A DNA stretch of 64,000 nucleotides from the NCBI RefSeq assembly GCF_016808095.1, contig NC_068979.1:22775444-22839443 (forward strand), given 5' to 3'. The DNA comes from Vigna angularis (Eukaryota; Streptophyta; Magnoliopsida; Fabales; Fabaceae). Below, piece after piece: positions 1 to 10,070 of the stretch. Positions within the stretch are counted from its first letter, which is position 1; every line of letters begins with the position of its first letter. A model generated the notes under the pieces. That model made no database searches, was not told where the DNA came from, and saw only the letters and a program-made list of their open reading frames with translations. Made by a program: the position numbers and the translations under genes.

Positions 1-797
1 TGTAAATAGTCCAGTCTTCACGGGATGCAGATTCAAACAAGTAGCATTACTTTCCAGATCTATCTTTTTTCTTTCCTTTAGGCCACTTTTCCCTTTTAAA
101 TTGCAAAGCTGGAAAGCACATTTCTCTGAATCATGATTTCCTTAATAGTACTCAGAGAGTGATAGATTCTATAGACAGACCCATTTGATTTTCTGGATTA
201 GTGCCATAATTCTCGTAGGCGTAAACTATATGGATTAAACCAAACCTTCGTGACAGATTCCTCTGTATGATTTTTAACTAAATATAGGAGTTCTCTATTT
301 CGAAGTTGCAACTGTGGTGTTGTGATGTAATAGTTAAAAATCAAACTTCTATGTTTGAATCATGACAGATAGCCAAGCACATGGTAAGTTTTAACATTAT
401 AATGTTGAGAGTTTGGTGTTTGGAAGTTTCTTCTTTGGGAGTTTGTCAAATTCCATTTTCTCACTAAACTCTTCCTTTATGATTTACATGTTGAGAAATC
501 GAGGTGATGCTTTTGTTATTGTTATTTTTTCTATCACTTCAAGGAATAATCTGTCATGATTTGAAATTTCAAGTGAAAATCTTACTTAAATTTGAGAGCC
601 TTCTTTGTTCCACCATTGCACACTTCATTATTTTAATGGTTTGATTATCCCAATTTCTAGTATAATAATTTATCATAGACAGTATCAGTCAGAAAGCAAC
701 ACTTATGCGAAAATAACATAAATATATACTGTACAGAAGTCTTCTTAGTTTTTCAAAAAAGAAAAATAAGATCAAATTAGGTGCTTCTTTTGAAGAT
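1..797. other. AT-rich flank, no gene recognised
   Basis: No reading frame, RNA gene or clear repeat structure is visible here. It is the outer flank of the gypsy LTR that begins at 798. Confidence 0.5.
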
Positions 798-1133
798 TGA
801 TGGAACACCCATATGTTTCAAACATGTATTTCAAGAGGACCTAAATTCTCTCGCCCTTTTTCCTCCTAAATTCTAGAAAAGTGAAGCTAACAACAACCCA
901 TACACAAACTGCTTATAATAGTATGTTTTACAAGGTTACAACTGTGGGAGGTTATGTTTTCTGATCAGCTCATCATTCCAACTCGGCATTCCAACTCGGC
1001 ATTCCAACTTGCATTCCAGCTTGGCAACCTAGTTCGACAACACGGCTTGGAAACACAAATTGGTAACAAAGCTCAACAACTCACTGATAGAATATTAATA
1101 CTTTTCTAGGTAGGACTTTGTTTGTACCTAACA
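798..1133 (-). mobile_element. Ty3/gypsy LTR, probable 3' LTR
   Basis: Read on the minus strand it begins TGTTAGGTACAAAC and ends TGTTCCATCA, giving TG...CA ends over 336 bp. Its plus-strand left part resembles 9231-9462 (shared phrases such as TTTCAAGAGGACCTAAATT and CTTATAATAG), so the two are LTRs of one family. The adjoining sequence 1134-1176 is the end of a gypsy polyprotein, which makes this the 3' LTR of a minus-strand element. No target duplication was found at its outer edge. Internally, around 977-1020, a short CATTCCAACTCGG-type motif is repeated. Confidence 0.7.
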
Positions 1134-1176
1134 CACCTTGTTCTCAAGGTGAAAGTTTTGGAAATTCTATGGTAAT
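1134..1176 (-). pseudogene. Gypsy polyprotein extreme C-terminus, severed
   Basis: On the minus strand this 43-bp piece continues the reading interrupted at 5770 and runs into the LTR. It contains the near-palindrome CACCTTGttctCAAGGTG, which resembles the stretch found at the end of many plant gypsy polyproteins. The copia insertion at 1177 separates it from the rest of the coding region. Confidence 0.55.
1172..1176. repeat. Left target-site duplication GTAAT
   Basis: GTAAT lies directly before the 5' LTR and is repeated exactly at 5765-5769, directly after the 3' LTR. A 5-bp duplication is normal for Ty1/copia integration. Confidence 0.9.
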
Positions 1177-1483
1177 TGTTAGAAAATTGCTTCAGGATTG
1201 CACCTTTTAATTCTATTTTATTTTTTATTATTTCCTTAGTTTTAAGGAATCAGTTTAGGTTTGTTATTTTGATTCATGCATTTTATTTAATGGCTTAATT
1301 CTAGGAACACATTGTTAGTGGGTAATTATTTTTAAATTTTATAAATTGTAATGTTTCCCTATTCAATAAAATAAGTTTTTATTGTTCTCCTTCCATATAT
1401 TCTCCTTCAATATATTTTACCGTTCCTTTTTGTTCATTTTTGTTCTCTGTTAAAGAAACTTTGCTTTCTTATAAACACCAACA
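1177..1483 (+). repeat. Copia 5' LTR
   Basis: Starts TGTTAGAAAATTGC and ends AAACACCAACA. CAATAAAATAAG near 1365 resembles a polyadenylation region. It is a near copy of 5457-5764. Confidence 0.93.
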
Positions 1484-1485
1484 AT

Positions 1486-1498
1486 TGGTATCTAGAGC
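1486..1498 (+). other. Copia primer-binding site
   Basis: TGGTATCTAGAGC lies 2 bases after the LTR. The usual initiator-tRNA-Met primer site of plant copia elements is TGGTATCAGAGC, so this site carries one extra base. Confidence 0.75.
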
Positions 1499-1521
1499 TT
1501 TTTTTCTTACGGGACCTTAGA

Positions 1522-2876
1522 ATGGATTCTGAAACAAGCTTTTCCCAAACAACTTTTCCAATTTTCAATGGGGAAAACTATGATCTTTGGGCTGTCAAAA
1601 TGGAGGCTTACCTAGAAGCTTTAGATCTTTGGGAAGCCATAGAAGAAGATTATGAAATCCTTCCGCTGCCTGACAATCCCACTGTGGCCCAGATCAAAAA
1701 TCATAAGAGAAGAAAACCCGAAAAGCAAAAGCAAAGTCATGTCTTTATGCTGGCATTTCTGCAACCATCTTTACTAGGATCACGACTCTCAAATCAGCAA
1801 AAGCAATTTGGGATTATCTGAAGAGAGAATATAATGGAGATGAAAAAATTCGAAGCATGCAAGTGCTTAACTTGATGAGAGAATTTGAACTTCAAAGGAT
1901 GAAAGAGTCTGACACAATCAAGGAGTATTCAGACAAATTGTTGGGTATTGCCAACAAGATAAAATTATTGGGAAGTAATTTTACAGATTCCAGAATTGTT
2001 GAGAAAATTTTGGTGACCGTACTAGAAAGGTATGAAGCATCTATTGCTTCTTTGGAAAATACAAAGGATATTTCTAAAATCACTCTTGTTGAAGTGATAC
2101 ATGCCTTACAGGCCCAAGAGCAACGAAGATTGATGAGGGAAGATTATGCTACTGAAGGTGCTCTTCTAGCCAAGAGCCAACAAGCAAAAAATTACAAGAA
2201 GAATCATCCAGCCAGTAGTCAAAGCAGTGCAAATAATTACAACAAAGGAAAGGCTGAAAAGAAAAATTACCCTCCTTGTCAACATTGTGGCAAAATGGGT
2301 CACCCTCCATTCAGATGTTGGAGGAGACCAGATGCAAAATGCATAAAGTGCAATCAAATGGGACATGAAGCAGTCATATGCATGAGCAAAAATCAATCAC
2401 AAGAGGAAGAAGCTAAAGTTGTTGAACAGGAGGAGGAAGATCAATTATTTGTGGCCACCTGTTTTGCAAGCAGTGAAGAAAATGAAAGTTGGCTAATTGA
2501 CAATGGTTGCACAAACCATATGACCTATGACAAGGAGCTTTTCAAAGATTTAAAGCCAACCAACATCACCAAAGTCAAAATAGGCAACGGTGATTATATT
2601 TCAGTCAAAGGAAAGGGAACTGTTGCAATAACAAGTTGCTCAGGTACAAAGTTAATTTCTGATGTACTTTTTGTACCAGAAATTCAACAGAACTTGTTGA
2701 GTGTTGGCCAATTGATTGAAAGAGGCTTCAAAGTCTCTTTTGAAGACAATTTTTGTTTGATTAGAGATGCAGCTAGTCAAGAAATTTTCAAAATCAAAAT
2801 GAAAGGAAAAAGTTTTGCTCTAAATCCATTGGAGGAAGAGCAAGCTGCCTTTCTTGTCAAGGAGAACATAACATAA
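1522..2876 (+). pseudogene. Copia gag and protease region, frameshifted
   Basis: The ATG at 1522 opens a gag N-terminus of the plant copia type (the early FNGENYDLW motif). The frame is lost between about 1720 and 1821 and resumes at 1857 in a different frame. The second part carries two CCHC zinc knuckles in series (CX2CX4HX4C at about 2277-2320 and 2340-2383). The protease motif follows at about 2490-2530. Its catalytic triplet reads D-N-G, where retrotransposon aspartic proteases normally have D-S-G or D-T-G, so protease activity is doubtful. The segment stops at TAA 2874-2876, just before the pre-integrase WHKRLGH motif. Confidence 0.9.
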
Positions 2877-4013
2877 GTTTGGCATAAGAGGCTTGGGCAT
2901 TATCATCACCAAGGGCTGATGAAAATGCAGTATAAGAAAATGGTAGCTGATTTTCCAGAACTTGATGATCAAATACCAACATGCAAGACATGTCAATTTG
3001 GAAAGCAAAAAAGAAATCCATTCCCAAAGTCAACATGGAGAGCCACTCATAAATTGCAGCTCATCCACACAGATGTTTCAGGCCCTCATAGAACACCTTC
3101 CTTAAAAGGTAGTCTTTATTTTATTACCTTTATTGATGACTTCACCATAATGTGCTGGATTTTTTTCTTAAAGTTTAAATCAGAAGTAGCTCAAGTTTTT
3201 TGGAAGTTTAAGACAAGAGTTGAGAATGAAAGTAGCTGCAAAATTCAGATTGTAAGATCTGATAATGGGAAGGAGTATACTTCAGCAGAATTTGACAGGT
3301 TTTGTGAAGATTCAGACATAGAGCATCAGCTTACATCTCCTTACACACCTCAACAAAATAGAGTTAGTGAGCGGAGAAATAGATACATCATGGAGATGTC
3401 AAGATGCATGTTGCATGAGAAGAATTTGCCAAAAAAGTTTTGTGCAGAGGCAGCAAATACAACTGTGTTTCTTCAAAACAGGCTTCCAACAAAGGCAGTG
3501 AGAGAAATGACACCATTTGAGGCATGGTATGGTTATAAACCATCTCTAAAATTTCTTAAAGTATTTGGTTGTTTGTGTTTCACTCACGTTCCACAGATTA
3601 AGCGTGACAAGCTTGATAGGAGAGCTTCACCAGGAATTTTTATAGGCTACAATTCTGTCAGTAAAGCCTATAAAATTTTCCAACCACAAACTGGAAATAT
3701 TATTGTTAGCAGGGATGTTCACTTCATGGAGGATGAAGAGTTGAACCTGGATGATGCAGAAAAGAAGGGTCAAAACATGGCAGAACTGAAACTCAAGTTT
3801 TCCAATTCAACCATTGAAGAAGAAGATGATGACTGGCAGAATCAAACAGTGGATTATGCTCCTGTGAGAGGAACAAGGTTGCTCTCAGATGTTTATGAAA
3901 GGTGCAATATTGCCTTATGTGAACCTGCTGACTATGCAGAAGCAAAAAATGATCAAAGGTGGATAAATGCAATGGAGGAGGAGTTGTCAATGATAGAGAA
4001 AAACAAAACATGA
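2877..4013 (+). pseudogene. Copia integrase region
   Basis: This is in the same frame as the preceding segment but separated by its stop codon. Around 2880-3000 lie the H...H...C...C residues of the zinc-binding domain (WHKRLGH, then CKTC). The catalytic core shows HTDVSGPH, then RSDNGKEY, then the glutamate in QQNRVSERRNR, a DD35E arrangement. The C-terminal part has VFGCLCFTHVP and GIFIGYNSVSKAYKIF, typical of copia integrases. A TGA at 4011-4013 interrupts the frame before reverse transcriptase. Confidence 0.92.
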
Positions 4014-4019
4014 ATCCTA

Positions 4020-5444
4020 GTGGATAGGCCTCAAGACAGGAAGGTAATTGGAGTTAAGTGGGTGTTTAAAACCAAACTTAATGCTGATGGCTCAATCAAC
4101 AAACACAAAGCTAGACTGGTGGTTAAAAGGTATGCCCAAATATTTGGTGTTGATTATTCTGACACTTTTGCTCCTGTTGCTAGATTGGACACAATCAGGT
4201 TACTCCTTGTAATAGCTGCACAAAAGAGCTGGAAAATGTTCCAGTTGGATGTCAAATCAACCTTCCTAAATGGTATCTTACAGGAAGAAATTTATGTTAA
4301 GCAGCCCCAAGGATTTGTGAAGGAAAGTGAGGGAGATAAAGTCTATCTTCTCAAGAAAGCTCTTTATGGTCTAAAGCAAGCTCCAAGAGCTTGGTATAGC
4401 AAAATTGATGAATATTTGCTGAATTTTGGATTTGAGAAAAGTCTATCAGAAACAACCTTGTATGTCAAGCATAATGACACTGATATTCTTATTGTTTCAT
4501 TGTATGTTGATGACCTACTAGTTACAGGAAACAATATAGAGCATATTCAAAACTTCAAACAGGAGATGATGAAGGTGTTTGAAATGACATATCTTGGAGT
4601 TATGTCCTACTTCCTTGGCATGGAGATCAAGCAAGGGCAAGGTGAAATTTTCATATGTCAGAAAAAGTATGCAAAGGAAATACTAAAGAAATTTCAAATG
4701 GAAGAATGCAAGCCAATAAGCACTCCAATGAATCAAAAGGAAAAGTTGCACAAAGAAGATGGTGCTAACAAAGTTGATGAAGGATATTTCAGAAGCTTGA
4801 TTGGTTGCTTGATGTACCTCACGACAACAAGGCCTGATATTTTAAATGCTGTAAGTATTCTATCTCGATTCATGCATTGTGCAAGTGAATTGCATCTCAA
4901 GGCTGCCAAAAGAGTGATTCGGTATGTGAAGGGTACAAGTGATTTTGGTGTTAAGTTCACATGGAACAAAGAATTTAAGCTGATAGGTTTCTCTGATAGT
5001 GATTGGGGAGGTTCTATGGACGATATGAAAAGTACTTCAGGCTATTGTTTTACTCTTGGATCAAGTGTTTTCTCTTGGAGCTCAAAGAAGCAAGAAATTG
5101 TGGCTCAATCCACTGCAGAAGCTGAGTTTATTGCAGCAACAACTGCAGTCAATCAAGCTTTATGGTTAAGAAAGATTTTAATGGATTTAAGTCTGGAGCA
5201 AAAAGAAAGTACCAAGATCTTCGTTGACAACCAAGATGCTATCGCTATTTCCCATAGTCCTGTATTTCATGGGAAAACTAAGCATTTCAACATCAAGTTT
5301 TTTTTAAGAGAAGTGCAGAAAAATGAATTTGTGACTTTGATTTATTGCAAGTCTGAAAATCAACTTGCAGATTTATTTACAAAACCATTTTCAGGTAGCA
5401 GGTTCGAGCTTCTAAGGAAAAAAATTGGTGTTTGCAGCTCCTAA
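4020..5444 (+). pseudogene. Copia reverse transcriptase and RNase H
   Basis: This 474-residue open segment is the best preserved part of the element. It includes KWVFKTKLNADGS, the copia RT signature, then FAPVARLDTIR, QLDVKSTFLNG (the first metal-binding aspartate), LYGLKQAPRAW and the catalytic YVDDLLVTG. RNase H follows with GFSDSDWGG, STSGYCF, SKKQEIVAQSTAEAE and a closing LADLFTKPF. It ends at a TAA about ten bases before the polypurine tract. It lies in frame with the integrase segment; only the upstream stop separates them. Confidence 0.95.
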
Positions 5445-5445
5445 A

Positions 5446-5456
5446 GCAAGGAGGAG
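5446..5456 (+). other. Copia polypurine tract
   Basis: GCAAGGAGGAG lies immediately before the 3' LTR, where plus-strand DNA synthesis would be primed. Confidence 0.8.
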
Positions 5457-5764
5457 TGTTAGAAAATTGCTTCAGGACTGCACCTTTTAATTCTGTTTTA
5501 TTTTTTTATTATTTCCCTAGTTTTAAGGAATCAATTTAGGTTTGTTATTTTGATTCATACATTTTATTTAATGGCTTAATTCTAGGAACACATTGTTAGT
5601 GGGTAGTTATTTTTAAATTTTATAAATTGTAATGTTTCCTGATTCAATAAAATAAGTTTTTATTATTCTCCTTCCATATATTCTCCTTCAATATATTTTA
5701 CCGTTCCTTTTTGTTCATTTTTGTTCTCTGTTAAAGAAACTTTGCTTTCTTATAAACACCAACA
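5457..5764 (+). repeat. Copia 3' LTR
   Basis: 308 bp, TG...CA ends, followed by GTAAT. It pairs with 1177-1483. Confidence 0.93.
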
Positions 5765-5769
5765 GTAAT
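5765..5769. repeat. Right target-site duplication GTAAT
   Basis: Exact copy of 1172-1176. Confidence 0.9.
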
Positions 5770-5970
5770 GACGTCTGTAAATTCCCAACTATTTTCACTC
5801 TCAGGAAGTTGTTGACATTTCCCATTCTGACGGATATCCAACAACTTTTCTAGAGTAACTTCCAGCATATATTTCGCAGACATGTGAAAATACATAGCAT
5901 AGGGGGTACAGGTTGAGGGATGACACCAAACTCATGACTGGTTGGAGTAAAGACACGTGAAAGATACAGT
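5770..5970 (-). pseudogene. Gypsy integrase tail and chromodomain-like region
   Basis: Read on the minus strand this contains the hallmark FHVSLLQP at about 5945-5970, equivalent to the HPVFHVSLLK motif after the integrase of chromodomain-bearing gypsy elements. In a shifted frame it continues with EKLLDIRQNGK and ESENSWEF, which resembles the chromodomain W-E region. A frameshift separates the two parts. The coding then breaks at the copia insertion and resumes at 1176. Everything upstream of FHVSLLQP (gag C-terminus, protease, RT, most of integrase) is missing here. Confidence 0.75.
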
Positions 5971-6160
5971 GGTAATAATGCTGCAATTAGTTTATCTAAA
6001 AATCCTATATTACATTCACACACTAAGCATATTGATGTCAAACATCACTTTATACGTGATCATGTTAACAGGGGTACTGTGGATTTACAATATGTAAGTA
6101 CAGAAGATCAGCTTGTTGACATCTTCAGTAAGCCATTAGTCGAGATAGACTTAATTGTCT
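5971..6160 (+). pseudogene. Second copia remnant, RNase H C-terminus
   Basis: A plus-strand frame reads GNNAAISLSKNPILHSHTKH, then VKHHFIRDHV and TEDQLVDIFSKPL, the conserved end of copia RNase H, before stopping near 6160. It is clearly different from the RNase H at 4900-5440, so it belongs to another copia family. It abuts the opposite-strand gypsy tail at about 5970 with no LTR or target duplication visible. Confidence 0.8.
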
Positions 6161-7320
6161 AATAACCCTTATTGGTATGAAAATCGTTGATTGTTTGATT
6201 CAACATGTTCAGTGTGTTCATATAGTGTTTAGAGAGTCAATCGTCTAGGACACATAATCCACACAACGTCATATTGTTGCATCGTCTAAGACAAATCGTT
6301 TATCAGACAATTGCATCCACGCATTAAATTGTGTCTAAGTACTGAGCCTATCTCTAGAAGTTGTCTGGGATATCCAAAACCTCAACCACTCTCTCTCTTC
6401 TATCTGTCAAAGTCTTATGCGTGTCAATCAAGCCATTACCCCTTTCCATCTTTCCTATCTCTCTCTCTTCCTCGAAACTTTAAATCTCTAACTTCGCAGT
6501 TCCTCGCATTCTTATCCACTGCTGACTAACACATTCTCTCAAAACCCTAATTCCTCTCTCGCTGTCATGCCATCTCAACTCTCTGATCTCCCAACCTTTC
6601 AACATTCCAAACCAATGAAGTCGTCTTCCAAACCTCTTGACCATCATTGTCATCTCGTTTGATCATCGGAATAAGATGCACATGATAATCCAACATCCTT
6701 CCTGATATGGTCATAGATGGGGCAACAATGAAGAGGTTTTAAGAGTGACAAAAAGCATAAAAAGAAATAGCATAGGTTTTCTTAGGCTTGTATTTTGCCT
6801 ATTCTAGTTTCTAGTTTCTTTCTCTTATTTTGGTTGTAGAAAAGCTTATAAACTCTTCTTTTCTTTAAAGAACAAACAATATGAGACTTCACATAGTTTG
6901 GACTTAAAAGAAAAGAAGAATAAATAAGCCTTCTCATTTTGGTTCTTGTAGCGCATGTTATTCATACATAGTTTGTAGTTTTGATTTCTAGACTTGTTAG
7001 AAAGCTTATAAACCCTTAAGAAGTGAAAGAATTAACAGATGTGGGACTTAATCACCCTTGGGACGTTGTTGTCCAGACTTGGAAGCTTTCCAAGTCCCAC
7101 ATTGCTTAAATCTCTTTGTTTGTTGGAGGCACAAAAACACCATTTTGGAGAGTAGGGAGGTCTGCTAGGACTTGTGAGAGAAACTCTTTTTCCTATTTGT
7201 ATCTTCTTCTTCTTTCATCTTCCATTATGTAAGCTCGAGCTCTCCATGACAATAGAGAGCTAAATGTATCTTGTTGGGGGTAGATGTAGCCACTGAATTG
7301 TTGTGTATTTTTTAAATGTT

Positions 7321-7402
<82 letters not shown>

Positions 7403-8260
7403 GAATGTGTATGTGTCTCTTCCATTAAATGCTAGTTTTCTTGTTTTTTATCTTAATGTTTGCTATAATAGAGACATTCATAGCTTGGTACGTGCTTCAT
7501 AAGGTATTGAGAAGTATCTTTTGAAACCTAGACTTGGAACAAGATACCTAATGGAGCTTGTATCTAAGGATAGAGCTTGACCCATTACTTTTCTTAAATC
7601 CTAAATCTTAAAGCGGGTTTGTTTGTTAAGTGTTCAAGGGATTGACTCTTAACAAGGAAGCCTAAGCTCATTCATCTAAAGGGTTAGGGTTTGAGTATTG
7701 TTATGGGTTGACTTCGGTATCTTAATGGAGAGGAGATGAGTTTGTATATGCATGAGAGTAAGTGGGTGAAATCTAACCCCAACAATGTCAACCATACCAT
7801 TTCTAACCTTTTTTTCATTCCTAAGTGTTTTCAACTTCCAAAGTCCAACCTTTATTCTCTATCAATTTATTTATTTACACATAATCGTAAATTCATGAAT
7901 TATTCTTTATTCTAGATGAGTTATTAATTATATAATTATCTAGTATAAGACAAGTCTCTTGGAAAATGATATTTCGTCCTACCATTTTATATTACTTAAA
8001 CGATTTGGTACACTTGTCAATGAGTTAACAATGCATACCAACAAATGTAAAGATAGATAATTGCATTGATTTCCCTTCTTCCTCTTGAATCTCCCCACTT
8101 TGGCACTTCCTCCAGCCATCCCTCTTGTTCTTCTGTTGTTGTTTTTGTAACCAGAAGCATGTGAAATTGCTTGTTGCAACAAATGTGATTTGGGTTATAT
8201 TTCTCATCACATATAAAACATATTACCTTTTTTTAATTTTGTCTTGGATTTCTTCATCTA
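6161..8260. other. Repeat-derived noncoding DNA
   Basis: No gene is supported. The motif CGTCTAGGACA / CGTCTAAGACA recurs around 6250-6300. Two GTGGGACTT / AAGTCCCACATTG boxes (7040-7110) are of a type common in plant LTRs and small non-autonomous elements. A long AT microsatellite lies at 7325-7390. The stretch probably contains the missing flank of the 5971 copia remnant. Confidence 0.4.
7325..7390. repeat. (AT)n microsatellite
   Basis: About 33 uninterrupted AT dinucleotides, followed by a short GTAT tract. Confidence 0.95.
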
Positions 8261-9165
8261 TCAATCGTTGAAAGGTTGACCCTCTATTTCGTTGTGAACC
8301 CTGGTTTCTTCCCCTGAATTGTTTAGTTCTCCCATTTCGTATTTCCCCTTTTCCTTGGTAGGCATTTGAGAATTTTCCTCTCTTGAAAAACTTCTAGTCA
8401 ACCAATTGGATTTGTATATTGTCACAACCTTAGTTTCCATAGAACTTTTTGCTCTAAATAAAACTTCAATTTTATCTTTCACCATCTCGGTTGTCGTCAT
8501 TAGGTTAGCCAATTTTGAGGGTTTATATAGCTTGACTTCAGCCTTAATCTCATCATGTAACCCATTCAAGAATATCCCAATGAAATAATCTTGATCCATT
8601 CCTTTTAACAAACCTGCATATTGCACAAATTGTAGTACATAATCGTCAACGTTTCTTGTTTGCTTTAATGCCAACAAAACTTTGAAAGAATTTCTTAACA
8701 TATTTGGTTGAAACGTTGCACTACTATTGACTTGAAAAGATTCCTAAGTGGGATATGGGTTGCAAGATTCATATCATTAGTACTATTTCAGAGCCTTTCC
8801 TTCTAAAGCCACTGACATTGCTTGCATTTTTTCAATTTCTAAAACTTCTTATAAATGAAAATATTTGTCCAGTCTATTGGTCCAGCTAAACACATCTTCT
8901 CCTGCAAATATTGGGATGTCAAGTTTACGCTATCTTGAACCTCTTCTCATCTCTAGTCTTGCTCCTTTTCTCATGATTTATGAGTTGAAAACTCATTCTG
9001 ATTGGACCTAGATATTGTAGTGCATGTTATCTTTTCCACCACCCAAAATAACCCACTAATTAAATTTTCCATCCGCTGCATATGTTTATTATGCTCTTTA
9101 TCTATTCTTTCTCTATCACGTACTGATTCAAACAAGCGCTACAAGGTTTCTAATCTCGAATCCAT
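8261..9165 (-). pseudogene. Ty3/gypsy gag remnant
   Basis: The minus-strand frame 8701-8261 is a retrotransposon gag core: NVDDYVLQFVQYAGLLKGMD followed by FLNGLHDEIKAEVKLYKPS, the classic gypsy gag pattern. Upstream, towards 9165, fragments such as MDSRLETL, RMENLI and IPIFAGEDVFSW continue the gag N-terminus but are split by stops and frameshifts. The remnant lies just downstream (minus strand) of a primer-site-like sequence and LTR at 9210-9462, as expected for a gypsy 5' end. Protease and polymerase are absent. Confidence 0.8.
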
Positions 9166-9209
9166 TATGATGTTAACCATAAGCACCTACATTGCTACCA
9201 TAGGACCAA

Positions 9210-9230
9210 AAAGGTAGCTTTGATACTAGT
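9210..9230 (-). other. Gypsy primer-binding-site-like sequence
   Basis: On the minus strand ACTAGTATCAAAGCTAC directly follows the LTR end TGTTCTATCA. It is a degraded match to the Met-tRNA primer site. Confidence 0.5.
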
Positions 9231-9462
9231 TGATAGAACAATCAAATGTTTCAAACAAACTAGTCTTTCAAGAGGACCTAAATTATCCTACCCCTTTTCG
9301 TCCTAAACTCTAGAAAACTAAAGCTAACAATAGCATACCCACAAACTACTTATAATAGATTGTTTTATAAGGTTAGAGTCATATGAGGTTATGCTTTCTG
9401 CTTTTGATCAGCCTAGGAACCCTGCTCGGCATCCCAACTAAATAACCCAGCTCGGCATCTCA
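9231..9462 (-). mobile_element. Ty3/gypsy 5' LTR, truncated
   Basis: Homologous over most of its length to 798-1020 in the same orientation. On the minus strand it ends TTCTATCA. Its outer part, the TGTTAGGTAC start, is absent because the CACTA-like sequence begins at about 9463. Confidence 0.7.
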
Positions 9463-9960
9463 AACTACAAGAAAAATTGATATTATCAACAGTCAAAATA
9501 TGTCGATAATGCATAATATTCGTCTGTAAAACAAAAATATCGACTACTTATCGACGAACAAAAATTCGTCGATAAATCTGTCGATAATTACAGAATAAAA
9601 GGTAATTACATAATAAAAATTCGTCAATAATTACCGAAGGAAAAATTCGTCAATAAATAAAAATATGCACGAAAAAATTCTCGCTCTTTTAACAGACAGA
9701 TTTATCGACGAACTTTCTATCGATAAGTGAAATATACATTATCGACAGATGTTGCCAACGGTTTTCTATCGGTAATGTATAAGTGAAATATACATTACCG
9801 ATGGATTTTTCCGTCCTTAATAAATTCATTGATAAAATTTATCTGTAAAAGAAATTCGTAGATAAAATCTATCGATAATTCAAATTTACTAACGAATTTA
9901 TTTTTCTCAGTAAATTTCCATCGGCTTTCCATCGGCAATAAAGATCAGTAAGTATAGAAT
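9463..9960. mobile_element. CACTA-like terminal and subterminal repeats
   Basis: ACTACAAGAAAAATTG at about 9465 matches the CACTACAAGAAAA terminus of plant CACTA (En/Spm) transposons with its first C lost. It is followed by about 450 bp of short direct and inverted repeats built on TCGATAA, TTATCGACGA and TTCGTCGATAA, the expected transposase-binding subterminal array. No transposase and no opposite terminus are recognised nearby. Confidence 0.65.
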
Positions 9961-10014
9961 ATTAATATCTACTCTTTAAGTTTCACTAAACCTATCAAAT
10001 AATATGAAAAAAAG

Positions 10015-10070
10015 ACTCAAAAAAGTGTTATAAAAATATAAGAAACTCAAAAAAGTGTTATAAAAATATG
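10015..10070. repeat. 30-bp tandem duplication
   Basis: ACTCAAAAAAGTGTTATAA plus AAATAT occurs twice with a 30-bp period. Confidence 0.85.

Larger units (their letters stand above)
1177..5764 (+). mobile_element. Ty1/copia LTR retrotransposon, degenerate but complete
   Basis: The element has two LTRs of about 307 bp (1177-1483 and 5457-5764) with TG...CA ends and a perfect 5-bp target duplication. It also has a primer-binding site, a polypurine tract and the copia domain order gag, protease, integrase, reverse transcriptase, RNase H. By eye the LTRs differ at nine substitutions and one 1-base length change (about 3 percent), so the insertion is fairly recent. Coding is broken by a frameshift in gag (between about 1720 and 1821) and by in-frame stops at 2874-2876 and 4011-4013; protease also has an altered active-site motif. 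It is therefore non-autonomous now. It sits inside the tail of a minus-strand gypsy element. Confidence 0.95.

Noticed and set aside
798..1133. Target-site duplication around the gypsy LTR
   Set aside because: The five bases on either side (AAGAT and CACCT) do not match; the inner side is polyprotein sequence, so none is expected there.
6311..6529. 72-codon plus-strand open frame
   Set aside because: Serine- and leucine-rich translation of a CT-rich noncoding stretch; no support as a gene.
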